A DNA stretch of 48,187 nt, taken from NCBI RefSeq assembly GCF_030929505.1, contig NZ_JAVFVV010000030.1:1-48187 (forward strand), given 5' to 3'. Shown in pieces: positions 23,755 through 32,465 of the stretch (the stretch's first letter is position 1; the number at the start of each line of letters is the position of its first letter). Below the pieces are notes generated by a model, which worked only from the letters and a program-made list of their open reading frames with translations, did not search any database and was not told the DNA's origin. The DNA is from Mesorhizobium sp. LHD-90 (lineage in GTDB: Bacteria; Pseudomonadota; Alphaproteobacteria; Rhizobiales; Rhizobiaceae). The position numbers and the translations under genes are program-made.

Positions 23755-24336
23755 TCATCGTTTCCCCGCCACGCCCCTTTGTTTCCACTGGTCGAGCGGC
23801 ATGATGTCGGGCGCACCGCCCCCGGGCTCGTACCAACTGTCCACCGCCCATCGCCGTCCGGACTTGTCCACGATCACCGCCGCGAAGTGTGGAAACCGAT
23901 TGTCCAGCAGGTATCCTCGCGACGTGCGGCGAAGAACTCTATGATGGCGCAACATTCCCTTGGCCTCGATCAGCCGCAGCAAGGTCGTCGTGTTGGTCGA
24001 TTCGTCGATGCAGTCCATCTGGCCGAGTTCGCGGCCGTGCCCCAATTCGCCTTTGGGCCGGTCCCTGACCCCAAGCACGCCGGAGGCGCGCCGCTCGAAA
24101 TACTGGATGGCGCGAGAGAGCGCGCGCCGCTCGGCCTCAGGCGACGACGAGCCCGCTCGCATGATCGACGCGATGCGGCTCAGATCCTGGGCGCCGAAGT
24201 CCAGCCGGGTCTCATAATAACAGGAATAGCCGTGGCAGATGGTCAACCGTTCGGCGGCGGCCGGCCGCGTCGGCGCCAGACCGAGCAGCATCATCAGCCA
24301 GAAGACGAAAGCAGAGTTGATTCGACCGCGCCCCAT
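23755..24336 (-). CDS. Secreted protein of unknown function, possible transglutaminase-like cysteine protease
   Basis: This 193-residue protein carries a signal peptide of about 28 residues (MGRGRINSAFVFWLMMLLGL then cleavage near AAA-ERL). The mature protein has ICHGYSCYYETRLDFG near its start. The conserved-looking blocks are GQMDCIDESTNTTTLL (C109), RFPHFAAVI (H150) and RRWAVDSWYEPGG (D166). The order Cys, His, Asp with spacings 41 and 16 resembles the bacterial transglutaminase-like protease at 31515-32120 (34 and 15). I infer the same fold class, but no named family was recognised. ATG 24336 is chosen because it gives a clean signal peptide; longer frames do not. It is divergent from valS. 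Confidence 0.7.
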   Translation of the reverse strand: MGRGRINSAFVFWLMMLLGLAPTRPAAAERLTICHGYSCYYETRLDFGAQDLSRIASIMRAGSSSPEAERRALSRAIQYFERRASGVLGVRDRPKGELGHGRELGQMDCIDESTNTTTLLRLIEAKGMLRHHRVLRRTSRGYLLDNRFPHFAAVIVDKSGRRWAVDSWYEPGGGAPDIMPLDQWKQRGVAGKR

Positions 24337-24483
24337 AAGCCAGCATAGATGGCGCGATACCGGACGGTCCATCGGATCGTAGCCGCACGCTTGAGAAGCA
24401 AACCCCGGCCATCGAAACGGTCGAGCCCGTCGGATGGCGCGCCATCGCCCGGCTGTCGGCGGCAATGAAGCGTGGCGTCATGG

Positions 24484-24513
24484 TTGACTTGACGCCGGCC
24501 ATTCGGTTTACAC
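24484..24513 (+). promoter_or_regulatory. Possible valS promoter
   Basis: TTGACT (24484-24489) is followed at 17-18 bases by TTTACA/TTACAC (24507-24513). The pair lies about 40 bases upstream of the valS ATG. The -10 is weak, so confidence is moderate. Confidence 0.4.
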
Positions 24514-24553
24514 CGGCCTTTCTTATTTCCGGACAGCTACGGACGGTTTTCCC

Positions 24554-27463
24554 ATGCTTGACAAGACCTATGATGCGAAAACCGTCGAACCGGCGATCGC
24601 CGAACGCTGGGAAGAGGCGGACGCCTTTCGGGCAGGCGCGGGATCGGAGCCCGGCGCCGAACCCTTCACCATCGTCATCCCGCCGCCCAATGTGACGGGT
24701 TCGCTGCATATGGGGCATGCGCTCAACAACACGCTGCAGGACATCCTCGTCCGCTTCGAGCGCATGCGCGGCAAGAACGTGCTGTGGCAGCCGGGCATGG
24801 ACCATGCCGGCATCGCCACGCAGATGGTGGTCGAGCGCCAGCTTGCCGCCAGCGGCACCTCGCGCCGTGACATCGGACGCGACGAATTCATCAGCCGCGT
24901 CTGGACCTGGAAAGAACAGTCGGGCGGTTCGATCATCCATCAGTTGAAGCGGCTCGGCGCCTCCTGCGACTGGGGCAGAGAACGCTTCACCATGGACGAG
25001 GGACTCTCGGAGGCGGTTCTCGAAGTCTTCGTGCGGCTTTACAAGGAAGGGCTGATCTATCGCGGCAAGCGGCTGGTCAACTGGGATCCGGCTTTCGAGA
25101 CGGCGATCTCCGACCTCGAGGTGGAGAACAAGGAAGCCGACGGCCATATGTGGCATTTCAGGTATCCGCTGGCCGGCGGCGAGACCTACACCTATGTCGA
25201 GAAGGATGCCGACGGAAACGTCATCCTCGAGGAAGAGCGCGCCTATATTTCCATCGCGACGACGCGGCCGGAGACCATGCTGGGTGACGGCGCGGTCGCC
25301 GTTCACCCGTCAGACGAACGCTATGCGCCTATCGTCGGCAAGTTGTGCGAGATTCCGGTCGGCCCGAAGGAGCACCGGCGCCTGATCCCGATCATCACCG
25401 ACGAGTATCCCGACCCGACCTTCGGCTCGGGCGCGGTGAAGATCACAGGCGCGCACGACTTCAACGACTACCAGGTCGCCCGCCGCAACAACATTCCGCT
25501 CTACCGGCTGATGGATACGCGCGCGGTGATGCGCGCCGACGGCGAGCCCTATGCTGAGTACGCGGCGCAGGCGCTTGACATCGCCAGGACCGGAAACACG
25601 CCGGGCGAGGCGGAGGTCGACGGCATCAACCTGGTGCCGGACGAATATCGCGGCCTCGACCGCTACGCCGCGCGAAAACTGATCGTCGAGGCGATCACTG
25701 CCGAGGGACTGGCCGTCACGACCAAGGATGCGGATGGCAACGACGTGCCGTTCGTCGAGGCGAAGAAGATCATGCAGCCGTTCGGCGACCGCTCCGGCGT
25801 GGTGATCGAGCCGATGCTGACCGACCAGTGGTTCCTCGACGCCAAGGTGCTGGCCAAGCCGGCGATCGCCTCGGTGCGCGAGGGGCGCACCAACTTCGTG
25901 CCGAAAAACTGGGAAAAGACCTATTTCGACTGGATGGAGAACATCGAGCCGTGGTGCGTGTCGCGCCAACTCTGGTGGGGTCACCAGATCCCGGCCTGGT
26001 ATGGGCCGGACGGGGCGGTCTTCGTCGAGAAGGACGAGGAGACGGCGCTGGAAGCCGCGATCCAGCATTACATCGCCCACGAAGGGCCGTGGAAGGCCTG
26101 GGTCGAGGACAAGCTCGAGAACTTCAAGCCGGGCGAGATCCTGACCCGCGACGAGGACGTGCTCGACACGTGGTTCTCTTCGGCGCTGTGGCCGTTCTCG
26201 ACGCTCGGCTGGCCGGACAAGACGCCGGAACTGAAGACCTATTACCAGACTGACGTGCTGGTGACCGGCTTCGACATCATCTTCTTCTGGGTCGCCCGCA
26301 TGATGATGATGGGCCTGCATTTCATGGACGAGGAGCCGTTCCACACCGTCTACGTCCACGCGCTGGTGCGCGACAAGACCGGCGCGAAAATGTCGAAGTC
26401 GAAGGGCAACGTCATCGACCCGCTCGACCTGATCAGCGAATACGGCGCCGATGCGCTGCGTTTCACGCTGACCATCATGGCCGCGCAGGGCAGGGACGTG
26501 AAGCTCGATCCGTCGCGCGTCGCCGGCTACCGCAATTTCGGCACGAAACTTTGGAACGCCACCCGCTTCGCCCAGATGAATGGCGTGGCGCGCAACGACG
26601 ATTTCTGGCTGAACGACGCCAAGCTGACGGTCAACCGCTGGATCCTGACCGAACTGACGCGGGCCTCGCGCGCCGTCACCGAGGGCATCACCAGCTACCG
26701 CTTCAACGAAGCGGCGGGGGCGGCCTACCGCTTCGTCTGGAATCTTTTCTGCGACTGGTATCTGGAACTGCTGAAGCCGATCTTCGCCGGAACCGACGAG
26801 GCGGCGAAGGCCGAAAGCCAGGCGGTCGCCGCCTTCGTGCTCGACGAGATCTACAAGCTCCTGCACCCGATCATGCCGTTCATGACCGAGGAGCTTTGGG
26901 CGCTGACCGCCGGCGAGGGGCAGGAGCGGGCGAGTCTGCTCTGCCATGCGCGCTGGCCGCAGCCGGACTTCGAGGATCTCGACGCCGCCGCCGAAACCAA
27001 CTGGCTGGTGGAACTGGTCTCCGGCATCCGTTCGGTGCGATCCGAGATGAACGTGCCGGCCGGCGCCGTGGCGCCGCTCGCGGTGGTCGGTGCCGACCAG
27101 ACGACAAAACTCCGGTTCGAGCGCCATGACGCGGCGATCAAGCGCCTGGCACGTGTCGAGACGGTGAGCTTTGCGGAGACGCCGCCGCCGGCCTCGGCGC
27201 AGATCGTGCTCGGCGAGGCGACCGTCTGCCTGCCGCTCGGCGGGCTGATCGACCTCGCCGTCGAGGCCGCGCGGCTGCAGAAGGAACTGGCCAAAGTCAC
27301 GGAAGAAATCGCGCGCATCCACAAGAAACTTTCCAACGAACGTTTCGTGGCCAACGCGGCGCCGGAGATCGTCGAGGCCGAGCGCGAGAAGCTGGCGGAG
27401 TACCAGGCCACGCAGGAGCGGCTGGTGATCGCGCTCTCCCGGGTACGCGACGTCCAGACCTGA
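24554..27463 (+). CDS. valS: Valine--tRNA ligase
   Basis: This class Ia aminoacyl-tRNA synthetase charges tRNA-Val. At 969 residues it is slightly longer than the Escherichia coli enzyme (951). The HIGH-type motif is HMGH (52-55) within PPPNVTGSLHMGHALNNT, and the second signature is KMSKSKGNV near residue 615. The CP1 editing domain lies between them, and the C-terminal coiled-coil arm (LQKELAKVTEEIARIHKKL) that holds the tRNA elbow is present. All parts are intact. It starts at ATG 24554 and appears to be a single-gene unit. A GC-rich hairpin follows the stop (about 27475-27499) but without a T-run. Confidence 0.98.
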   Translation: MLDKTYDAKTVEPAIAERWEEADAFRAGAGSEPGAEPFTIVIPPPNVTGSLHMGHALNNTLQDILVRFERMRGKNVLWQPGMDHAGIATQMVVERQLAASGTSRRDIGRDEFISRVWTWKEQSGGSIIHQLKRLGASCDWGRERFTMDEGLSEAVLEVFVRLYKEGLIYRGKRLVNWDPAFETAISDLEVENKEADGHMWHFRYPLAGGETYTYVEKDADGNVILEEERAYISIATTRPETMLGDGAVAVHPSDERYAPIVGKLCEIPVGPKEHRRLIPIITDEYPDPTFGSGAVKITGAHDFNDYQVARRNNIPLYRLMDTRAVMRADGEPYAEYAAQALDIARTGNTPGEAEVDGINLVPDEYRGLDRYAARKLIVEAITAEGLAVTTKDADGNDVPFVEAKKIMQPFGDRSGVVIEPMLTDQWFLDAKVLAKPAIASVREGRTNFVPKNWEKTYFDWMENIEPWCVSRQLWWGHQIPAWYGPDGAVFVEKDEETALEAAIQHYIAHEGPWKAWVEDKLENFKPGEILTRDEDVLDTWFSSALWPFSTLGWPDKTPELKTYYQTDVLVTGFDIIFFWVARMMMMGLHFMDEEPFHTVYVHALVRDKTGAKMSKSKGNVIDPLDLISEYGADALRFTLTIMAAQGRDVKLDPSRVAGYRNFGTKLWNATRFAQMNGVARNDDFWLNDAKLTVNRWILTELTRASRAVTEGITSYRFNEAAGAAYRFVWNLFCDWYLELLKPIFAGTDEAAKAESQAVAAFVLDEIYKLLHPIMPFMTEELWALTAGEGQERASLLCHARWPQPDFEDLDAAAETNWLVELVSGIRSVRSEMNVPAGAVAPLAVVGADQTTKLRFERHDAAIKRLARVETVSFAETPPPASAQIVLGEATVCLPLGGLIDLAVEAARLQKELAKVTEEIARIHKKLSNERFVANAAPEIVEAEREKLAEYQATQERLVIALSRVRDVQT

Positions 27464-27811
27464 CGGTGAGTCGCGGGCCGGCACCCTTGCCGGTCCGTGC
27501 CGCCCCAAAAATACCCGCTCAAGGCGTTCCGCAGGGGCACTTCGGCGGCACGCGGCGATTTTCCGCCGCAATGTTGCCGCAAAGTGACAAGTCGGCCTAA
27601 ATCGCGGGAATCGCCCGCAGGTTTGGCCACTTTTCGCTATTTCCTTATCATTTCTTACCAATTTCCTGCGAAACTCGGCTCGATCGGCGCGTTCTGGTGG
27701 GGGAGTTGGGGGTACTCGTCGGTACGGCAGGGGCGCCGGTCCAAATTGCTCGTTGCGCCCCTCCCGCGAATTCGCTCAACATTTGCGCGAAGTACTGGGG
27801 AGAGGACATTC
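27464..27811. other. 348-nt valS-to-porin intergenic region
   Basis: There is no gene. It holds a hairpin just after valS (GGGCCGGCA...TGCCGGTCC, 27475-27499 region), a possible porin promoter at 27623-27651 and a leader of roughly 150 nt. An in-frame extension of the porin upstream from 27812 is present but has no signal-peptide logic. Confidence 0.55.
27623..27651 (+). promoter_or_regulatory. Possible promoter of the FadL-type porin
   Basis: TTGGCC (27623-27628) and TATCAT (27646-27651) are spaced by 17 bases in an AT-richer patch. The predicted transcript would carry a leader of about 150 nt before the porin start. Confidence 0.4.
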
Positions 27812-29026
27812 ATGAACCGGACGCTGCTTTCGTCTCTGATCGGCGCAAGCTTTCTGTCGACGGTGGCCGGAACCGCGATGGCGGGCGGCCTGGAACGCGG
27901 CGGTTACAATATCGATCTTCTGTTCGATCCGTCGCGCTTCGCCGCCGAGGCGACCGCCACCTATGTCATGCCGGACCGCAAGCTGGACAATGTCGTCGAC
28001 GTCAATCCCGCCAACGGCATTGGCTCGAACGGCATCGGCGGCGGCGCCACGGACGGCGTTCGGGATACGGAAGATTATTGGGTGCCGCGCATCGGCGTGA
28101 AGTTCGGCGCGGTCGATGCCGTGGACTGCATGTTCGATTATTCGCAGCCTTGGGGCGCCCATAGCAATCCCGGCGCGGACTGGATGGGCGCCAACAGCAA
28201 CATCGAAACAAAGATCAACAGCGATAATTACGCAGCCACTTGCTCCTACAAGATGCAGGCCGGGAAGGGTCAGTTCCGCGTTATCGGCGGTGTATTCTAT
28301 CAGGAAGTCGACGGCTTCAAGGTGCGCTCTGTGGCTCCTGACATAGCTGTGCCCGGCAACGGCCAGGGGCGGCTCGAACTGGCAGGCAATGGTGTTGGCT
28401 GGCGCATCGGCGCGGCCTACGAAATTCCCGAGATCGCGCTGCGCGCCAGCCTCGTCTACAACAGCGAGGTAAACCTGGGTGATATTACAGGCACGCTGGA
28501 CCTTTCTCAGGTCAACCCGCTCCTGGCGTCTCCGGTCCCTGTCGTTGGTCAACAGGCTATGCCCGCCTCGGTAGAGCTCAAGCTCCAGACGGGCATCGCG
28601 CCTGGCTGGCTCGCTTTCGGTTCGGTCAAGTGGGTCGACTGGAGCCAATTGCAGGTCGTGCCTTTCGCGTGCGTGAACCCGACGCCCGGCCTCTGCGCGC
28701 AGGGCCAGGAAATCACGTCTCTCGAACTTCTCTATCGCGACGGCTGGACGGTGCAGGGAGGCGTCGGCCATAGCTTCAACGAGCAATGGAGCGGAGCTGT
28801 GAGCCTTACGTGGGACCGTGGCACGTCGACCACCGTCGGAACGCAGAGCGATACGTGGACACTATCCGCCGGCGCGGCTTACACGCCGAACCAGAACGTC
28901 GAAGTCAGGTTTGGCGGAGCTCTTGGTGTCCTTACGAGTGGCTCCTCGGCAGACGATCAGGTCACCTATAGTTACGGCAACGATCTCGTCAGCGCCCTGT
29001 CGGGCACCCTCAAGGTCAAGTTCTGA
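27812..29026 (+). CDS. Outer membrane protein, OmpP1/FadL/TodX family
   Basis: This 404-residue beta-barrel protein probably takes up hydrophobic compounds such as fatty acids across the outer membrane. A signal peptide of about 24 residues (MNRTLLSSLIGASFLSTVAG then AMA-GGL) is followed by GGYNIDLLFDPSRFAAEATA, the N-terminal hatch region of FadL proteins. Repeated amphipathic strands follow, and the chain ends SGTLKVKF with the terminal Phe needed for barrel assembly. Several blocks such as WVDWSQLQVVPF match FadL. ATG 27812 has GGAGAGG upstream. The reading frame continues 105 codons further up, but that part does not look coding. It is followed by a terminator. Confidence 0.85.
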   Translation: MNRTLLSSLIGASFLSTVAGTAMAGGLERGGYNIDLLFDPSRFAAEATATYVMPDRKLDNVVDVNPANGIGSNGIGGGATDGVRDTEDYWVPRIGVKFGAVDAVDCMFDYSQPWGAHSNPGADWMGANSNIETKINSDNYAATCSYKMQAGKGQFRVIGGVFYQEVDGFKVRSVAPDIAVPGNGQGRLELAGNGVGWRIGAAYEIPEIALRASLVYNSEVNLGDITGTLDLSQVNPLLASPVPVVGQQAMPASVELKLQTGIAPGWLAFGSVKWVDWSQLQVVPFACVNPTPGLCAQGQEITSLELLYRDGWTVQGGVGHSFNEQWSGAVSLTWDRGTSTTVGTQSDTWTLSAGAAYTPNQNVEVRFGGALGVLTSGSSADDQVTYSYGNDLVSALSGTLKVKF

Positions 29027-29068
29027 CGCAGCCGGCGCCAGCCGGCTTCTCACTGCGTTAAATCGACG

Positions 29069-29093
29069 AACGGCGCCCGAGACGGGCGCCGTT
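29069..29093 (+). terminator. Terminator of the porin gene
   Basis: Perfect 11-bp arms AACGGCGCCCG and CGGGCGCCGTT enclose the loop AGA, followed by a short T stretch. It lies 43 nt after the porin stop. Confidence 0.7.
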
Positions 29094-29268
29094 TCGATTC
29101 CGGGTCAAGTTTCGCAAAATGGCGCGCGAGGGCGATTCTTCCCGGCCAAGCCTGTCCGCGCGCCGCGAATTCTCCTAGATAAGCCCCAGGCCAGCCTTGG
29201 CGCCGCCGGGATCCAGCATCCCGGCGGCGAGACGGCCCTATGCTGAATTGTTGGAAATGGAAGCGGAT

Positions 29269-30705
29269 ATGAGCGAACTGCATGGCAATCTGATTGACGG
29301 CGAGTGGGTGAAGGGCGACGCGGTCCCCAACATCAATCCCTCCGACACCAACGACGTGGTCGGCGACTATGCCCGGGCGACCAAGGCCGACGCGCTGGCC
29401 GCGATCGCCGCGGCCAAGGCCGCCTTCCCGAAATGGTCGCGTTCCGGCCCGCTGGAGCGCCACGCGGTGTTGCGAAAAGCCTCCGATGAGATCCTGGCGC
29501 GCAAGGACGAGCTCGGAAGGCTGCTGTCGCGCGAGGAGGGCAAGACGCTCGCCGAAGGCGTCGGCGAGACCATTCGCGCCGCGCAGATCTTCGACTTCTT
29601 CGCCGGCGAGGCGCTGCGGCTGGCGGGCGAGATCTTGCCGTCGGTACGGCCCGGGGTCGGCGTCGAGATCACGCGCGAGGCGGTCGGTGTCGTCGGCATC
29701 ATAACGCCGTGGAATTTCCCGATCGCCATCCCGGCCTGGAAGCTCGCGCCAGCCCTCTGCTACGGCAATACCGTCGTGTTCAAGCCGGCCGACCTTGTTC
29801 CCGGCTGTTCGTGGGCGATCGTCGACATTCTTCATCGCGCCGGCCTGCCGAAGGGCGTGCTCAACCTGGTCATGGGCAAGGGCTCGGTCGTCGGCCAGGC
29901 GATGCTCGACAGCGCTGATATCAACGCCGTCACCTTCACCGGCTCGGTCGGCACCGGCAAGCGTGTGGCCGCCGCCTCCATCGAGCACAACAGAAAGTTC
30001 CAGTTGGAGATGGGCGGCAAGAACCCGCTGGTGGTGCTGGACGACGCCGATCTCGCGATTGCCGTCGACTGCGCGGTCAATGGCGCCTTCTTCTCGACCG
30101 GGCAGCGCTGCACGGCCTCCTCGCGCCTCATCGTGCAGGACGGCATCCAAGACAAGTTCGTGGCGGCGGTGACCGAAAAGCTGAAAAACCTCGTCGTCGA
30201 CAACGCGCTGAAGGCAGGCACGCAGATCGGCCCGGTGGTCGACCAGAACCAGCTCGACCAGGACGAGAAATACATCGCCATCGGCCGCGACGAGGGCGCG
30301 AAACTCGCCTTCGGCGGCGAGCGGCTGAACCGCGAGACGCCGGGCTTCTACCTGCAGCCGGCGTTGTTCACGGAGGCCACCAACGCCATGCGCATCAGCC
30401 AGGAAGAGATTTTCGGGCCCGTCGCCTCGGTCATCCGGGTGAAGGACTATGAGGAGGCGCTGCATGTCGCCAACGACACGCCGTTTGGCCTGTCGTCCGG
30501 CATCTGCACGACCAGCCTGAAACACGCCACGCATTTTAAGCGCAACGCCGAAGCGGGCATGGTCATGGTCAACCTGGCGACGGCGGGCGTCGATTTCCAC
30601 GTGCCGTTCGGCGGCAGGAAGGGCTCCAGCCACGGCCCGCGCGAGCAGGGGCGCTACGCCGCGGAATTCTACACGACGGTCAAGACCGCTTATACGCTGG
30701 CCTGA
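29269..30705 (+). CDS. NAD(P)-dependent aldehyde dehydrogenase (alpha-ketoglutaric semialdehyde dehydrogenase-like)
   Basis: This 478-residue enzyme of the ALDH superfamily oxidises an aldehyde to the acid. Catalytic C281 lies in STGQRCTASSRL, general base E247 in LEMGGKNP, and the oxyanion Asn N149 in TPWNFP. The NAD site FTGSVGTGKRVA is present. The C-terminal block MVMVNLATAGVDFHVPFGG with SSHGPREQGRYAAEF resembles 2,5-dioxopentanoate (alpha-ketoglutaric semialdehyde) dehydrogenases of sugar-acid catabolism, though close paralogs use other aldehydes. I chose ATG 29269, preceded by GGAAG at five bases; ATG 29257 would add four residues. It is a single-gene unit ending in a strong hairpin. 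Confidence 0.88.
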   Translation: MSELHGNLIDGEWVKGDAVPNINPSDTNDVVGDYARATKADALAAIAAAKAAFPKWSRSGPLERHAVLRKASDEILARKDELGRLLSREEGKTLAEGVGETIRAAQIFDFFAGEALRLAGEILPSVRPGVGVEITREAVGVVGIITPWNFPIAIPAWKLAPALCYGNTVVFKPADLVPGCSWAIVDILHRAGLPKGVLNLVMGKGSVVGQAMLDSADINAVTFTGSVGTGKRVAAASIEHNRKFQLEMGGKNPLVVLDDADLAIAVDCAVNGAFFSTGQRCTASSRLIVQDGIQDKFVAAVTEKLKNLVVDNALKAGTQIGPVVDQNQLDQDEKYIAIGRDEGAKLAFGGERLNRETPGFYLQPALFTEATNAMRISQEEIFGPVASVIRVKDYEEALHVANDTPFGLSSGICTTSLKHATHFKRNAEAGMVMVNLATAGVDFHVPFGGRKGSSHGPREQGRYAAEFYTTVKTAYTLA

Positions 30706-30709
30706 GGGC

Positions 30710-30745
30710 AAGGCGGGCGGCAGTCACAGGGTTGCCGCCCGCCTT
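30710..30745 (+). terminator. Hairpin terminator of the aldehyde dehydrogenase gene
   Basis: Perfect 13-bp arms AAGGCGGGCGGCA (30710-30722) and its complement (30733-30745) enclose a 10-nt loop. The hairpin starts five bases after the stop codon. The T-run is short. Confidence 0.65.
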
Positions 30746-30800
30746 CCAGCAGCCTGATATCCATTCTCGGCGACCTATCCACAAAGCGAGCCAAGTGTCC

Positions 30801-30830
30801 TTGACTTGGCCCGCCGGCGCATCCTATATC
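30801..30830 (+). promoter_or_regulatory. Promoter of tRNA-Val
   Basis: TTGACT (30801-30806) and TATATC (30825-30830) are spaced by 18 bases. The -10 ends 31 bases before the tRNA 5' end. This is one of the clearest promoters in the window. Confidence 0.7.
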
Positions 30831-30861
30831 GCGGCGCGCTGTTGGCCTTCGGGCTGCTGGC

Positions 30862-30936
30862 GGGCGATTAGCTCAGCGGGAGAGCACACCCTTCACACGG
30901 GTGGGGTCGTAGGTTCAATCCCTACATCGCCCACCA
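30862..30936 (+). tRNA. tRNA-Val (CAC)
   Basis: This 75-nt gene begins GGGCGATTAGCTCAGCGGG and ends ATCGCCCACCA. Acceptor arms GGGCGAT and ATCGCCC pair perfectly. The anticodon arm CACCC-TTCACAC-GGGTG gives anticodon CAC (Val). The TPsiC loop has GGTTCAATCC, and CCA is encoded. Confidence 0.97.
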
Positions 30937-31065
30937 TTCTCCCAAGCTTCCATACCGAATTGATGACAGCGGCCACCGCGACCGTTCTCTGTTCCACATC
31001 GTATCCGTTAAGCTTTGGTGCGAAACGGCGCGGGCCGCGCCGTCGGAATACCTCAGACGATCCGC

Positions 31066-31239
31066 TCAGTTGAAATTCGCGCCTGCCGGCAGGGCGATGC
31101 CGTAGCAACTGCCTGCGTCCTGGGCGCGCGGTGTGCAGCGCGGCTGAAAATCGCTGCTCGACGATGCGCTCTGGCATGCTGACAGGCCGATGACGATCGC
31201 CAGCAGGCCGGTCAGCGTAAGAAGTGCGCGCATTGTCAT
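31066..31239 (-). CDS. Small lipoprotein of unknown function
   Basis: This 57-residue peptide begins MTMRALLTLTGLLAIVIG and has a lipobox LSAC at about residues 19-22, so it should be lipid-modified on that cysteine. The mature part of about 36 residues is Ser-rich at the start and contains two further cysteines (RCTPRAQDAGSCYG) that could form a disulfide. No family was recognised. GC-rich GGGGG lies before the ATG at 31239; a second ATG at 31233 is possible. It stands alone between tRNA-Val and the protease gene. Confidence 0.65.
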   Translation of the reverse strand: MTMRALLTLTGLLAIVIGLSACQSASSSSDFQPRCTPRAQDAGSCYGIALPAGANFN

Positions 31240-31424
31240 GCCCCCGCAAAAGCCAAAAAGTGCGGCGCTCCTCGATTCGCCGGCACATGGCAGACTATCC
31301 AACGCAATATGAAAGCCTGCAAGTGGCCATGCGCGGGATGATTGACCGGGATCGCATGCCGTCGGGTCACCGTTGCCGATCCGCATCGCGGAGGCGGAGC
31401 ACCCCGCATGCCCCCAAAAGGAGC

Positions 31425-31455
31425 GGAGCCGGCCCCGGGGACAGGGGCCGGCTCC
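31425..31455 (-). terminator. Rho-independent terminator of the BTLCP gene
   Basis: Perfect 12-bp arms GGAGCCGGCCCC (31425-31436) and GGGGCCGGCTCC (31444-31455) enclose a 7-nt loop. On the minus strand the hairpin is followed five bases later by TTTT. It lies about 60 nt beyond the stop of the protease gene. Confidence 0.75.
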
Positions 31456-31514
31456 TAAACCCGGTCGTTGGGACGGGGAGGGTGGGGACTCGACCGGGTT
31501 TTTCCGAAAACTCG

Positions 31515-32120
31515 CTAGCGAACGCTCGCCACAGCCTCGGCGCGACCGTCGTTGATCTTGACCCAGGCGCCCGAATTGGTGTCCGACTGGCGCTTCAGAT
31601 AGGTGTAGGGGGTCTCTTCCCAGGCCAGCACCCGCGGCTCGAGATTGTCGAGGACGTAGTCGCCAAGGCTGGTGCGCACGGTCAGAACCGCGTGACCGTC
31701 GCCGTTGGGCTGACGGACCACCGTGATCAACAGGTCGCCGGCCGGCATGCCCAGCGCCATCAACTGCCGGCGCTTCTCCAGCGCATAGTCCTCGCAATCA
31801 CCCTCGCCGGCGGGATAGGACCACACTTCCTCGCGGCCCCAGATTTCCATGTCGGTTTTCGGCGCGACCGCGGCGTTGACGGCGTTGTTGATGCTGACGA
31901 TCGACGACCACAGGCCCCGCGTAAGTTCGATCGGCGCGTGCCGTGCGGTCTTCTGCCGGCATTCCTGCGGAAGTTTCCGGCAGAGTTCGTAATGCCCCAC
32001 GGGTTGCGTGGTGCGGCTGCCGGTCTTCATGAAGGACCCGGCCGCCCCTGCCGTTCCCGTCATCGCCCCGATGCTGAAGGCCGCGGCAAGCAGCAGCGAC
32101 ATCCCCTTCGCTTTTGTCAT
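31515..32120 (-). CDS. Bacterial transglutaminase-like cysteine protease (BTLCP, LapG-like family)
   Basis: This 201-residue exported protein has a signal peptide of about 27 residues (MTKAKGMSLLLAAAFSIGAM then AGA-AGS). The catalytic triad is visible: C109 in GEGDCEDYAL, H143 in GDGHAVLTV and D158 in YVLDNL, matching the transglutaminase-like fold of LapG. In biofilm-forming bacteria LapG cleaves a surface adhesin under c-di-GMP control. Rhizobial stand-alone copies are poorly characterised, and no LapD or LapA homolog lies in this window. An AT-rich region upstream (32150-32280) should hold the promoter. It is monocistronic and followed by a terminator. Confidence 0.88.
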   Translation of the reverse strand: MTKAKGMSLLLAAAFSIGAMTGTAGAAGSFMKTGSRTTQPVGHYELCRKLPQECRQKTARHAPIELTRGLWSSIVSINNAVNAAVAPKTDMEIWGREEVWSYPAGEGDCEDYALEKRRQLMALGMPAGDLLITVVRQPNGDGHAVLTVRTSLGDYVLDNLEPRVLAWEETPYTYLKRQSDTNSGAWVKINDGRAEAVASVR

Positions 32121-32465
32121 AGTCCCGTCTCCCCGTTCGAGGCGACAATGACAGAGGCGAATTTATTTGACGCAAAACAGCGCGGTAGATATTGAATAGA
32201 ACTTGAAACGTTTTGTTAGATACTTCAATTCTTACAAGTATAAAATTCGATTGGTTCTGCTCGGCATTTGTTAACCGTGCCGAGACGAGCCCGACCTGAG
32301 TGCGAACTGCTCCAGCCGCCGCGGCTGCATGCGGTCCTGCGCGGCAACGACCGGGCCTGAGGGGCGGAGGAGAGGCTGCGAGCCGGCGGCCATGGCGGAC
32401 GCAGAGCGGATCGAACGGCGCCGCAAGGGTAGGGCCGCTGTCACAGCCGCCCGACGAAGGGGAGT
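32121..32465. other. 345-nt region upstream of the BTLCP gene
   Basis: There is no gene. The left 160 nt (about 32150-32280) is distinctly AT-rich compared with its neighbourhood and must contain the promoter and leader of the minus-strand protease gene. I could not settle on one -35/-10 pair. The right part (32300-32465) is GC-rich and shows nothing recognisable. Confidence 0.5.

Noticed and set aside
25310-27661. 783-codon minus-strand open frame opposite valS
   Set aside because: Antisense shadow of a highly conserved synthetase; Arg/His/Asp-rich composition is typical of a shadow frame.
27497-27811. 105-codon upstream extension of the FadL-type porin
   Set aside because: It would bury the signal peptide internally; a promoter-like pair lies inside the segment.
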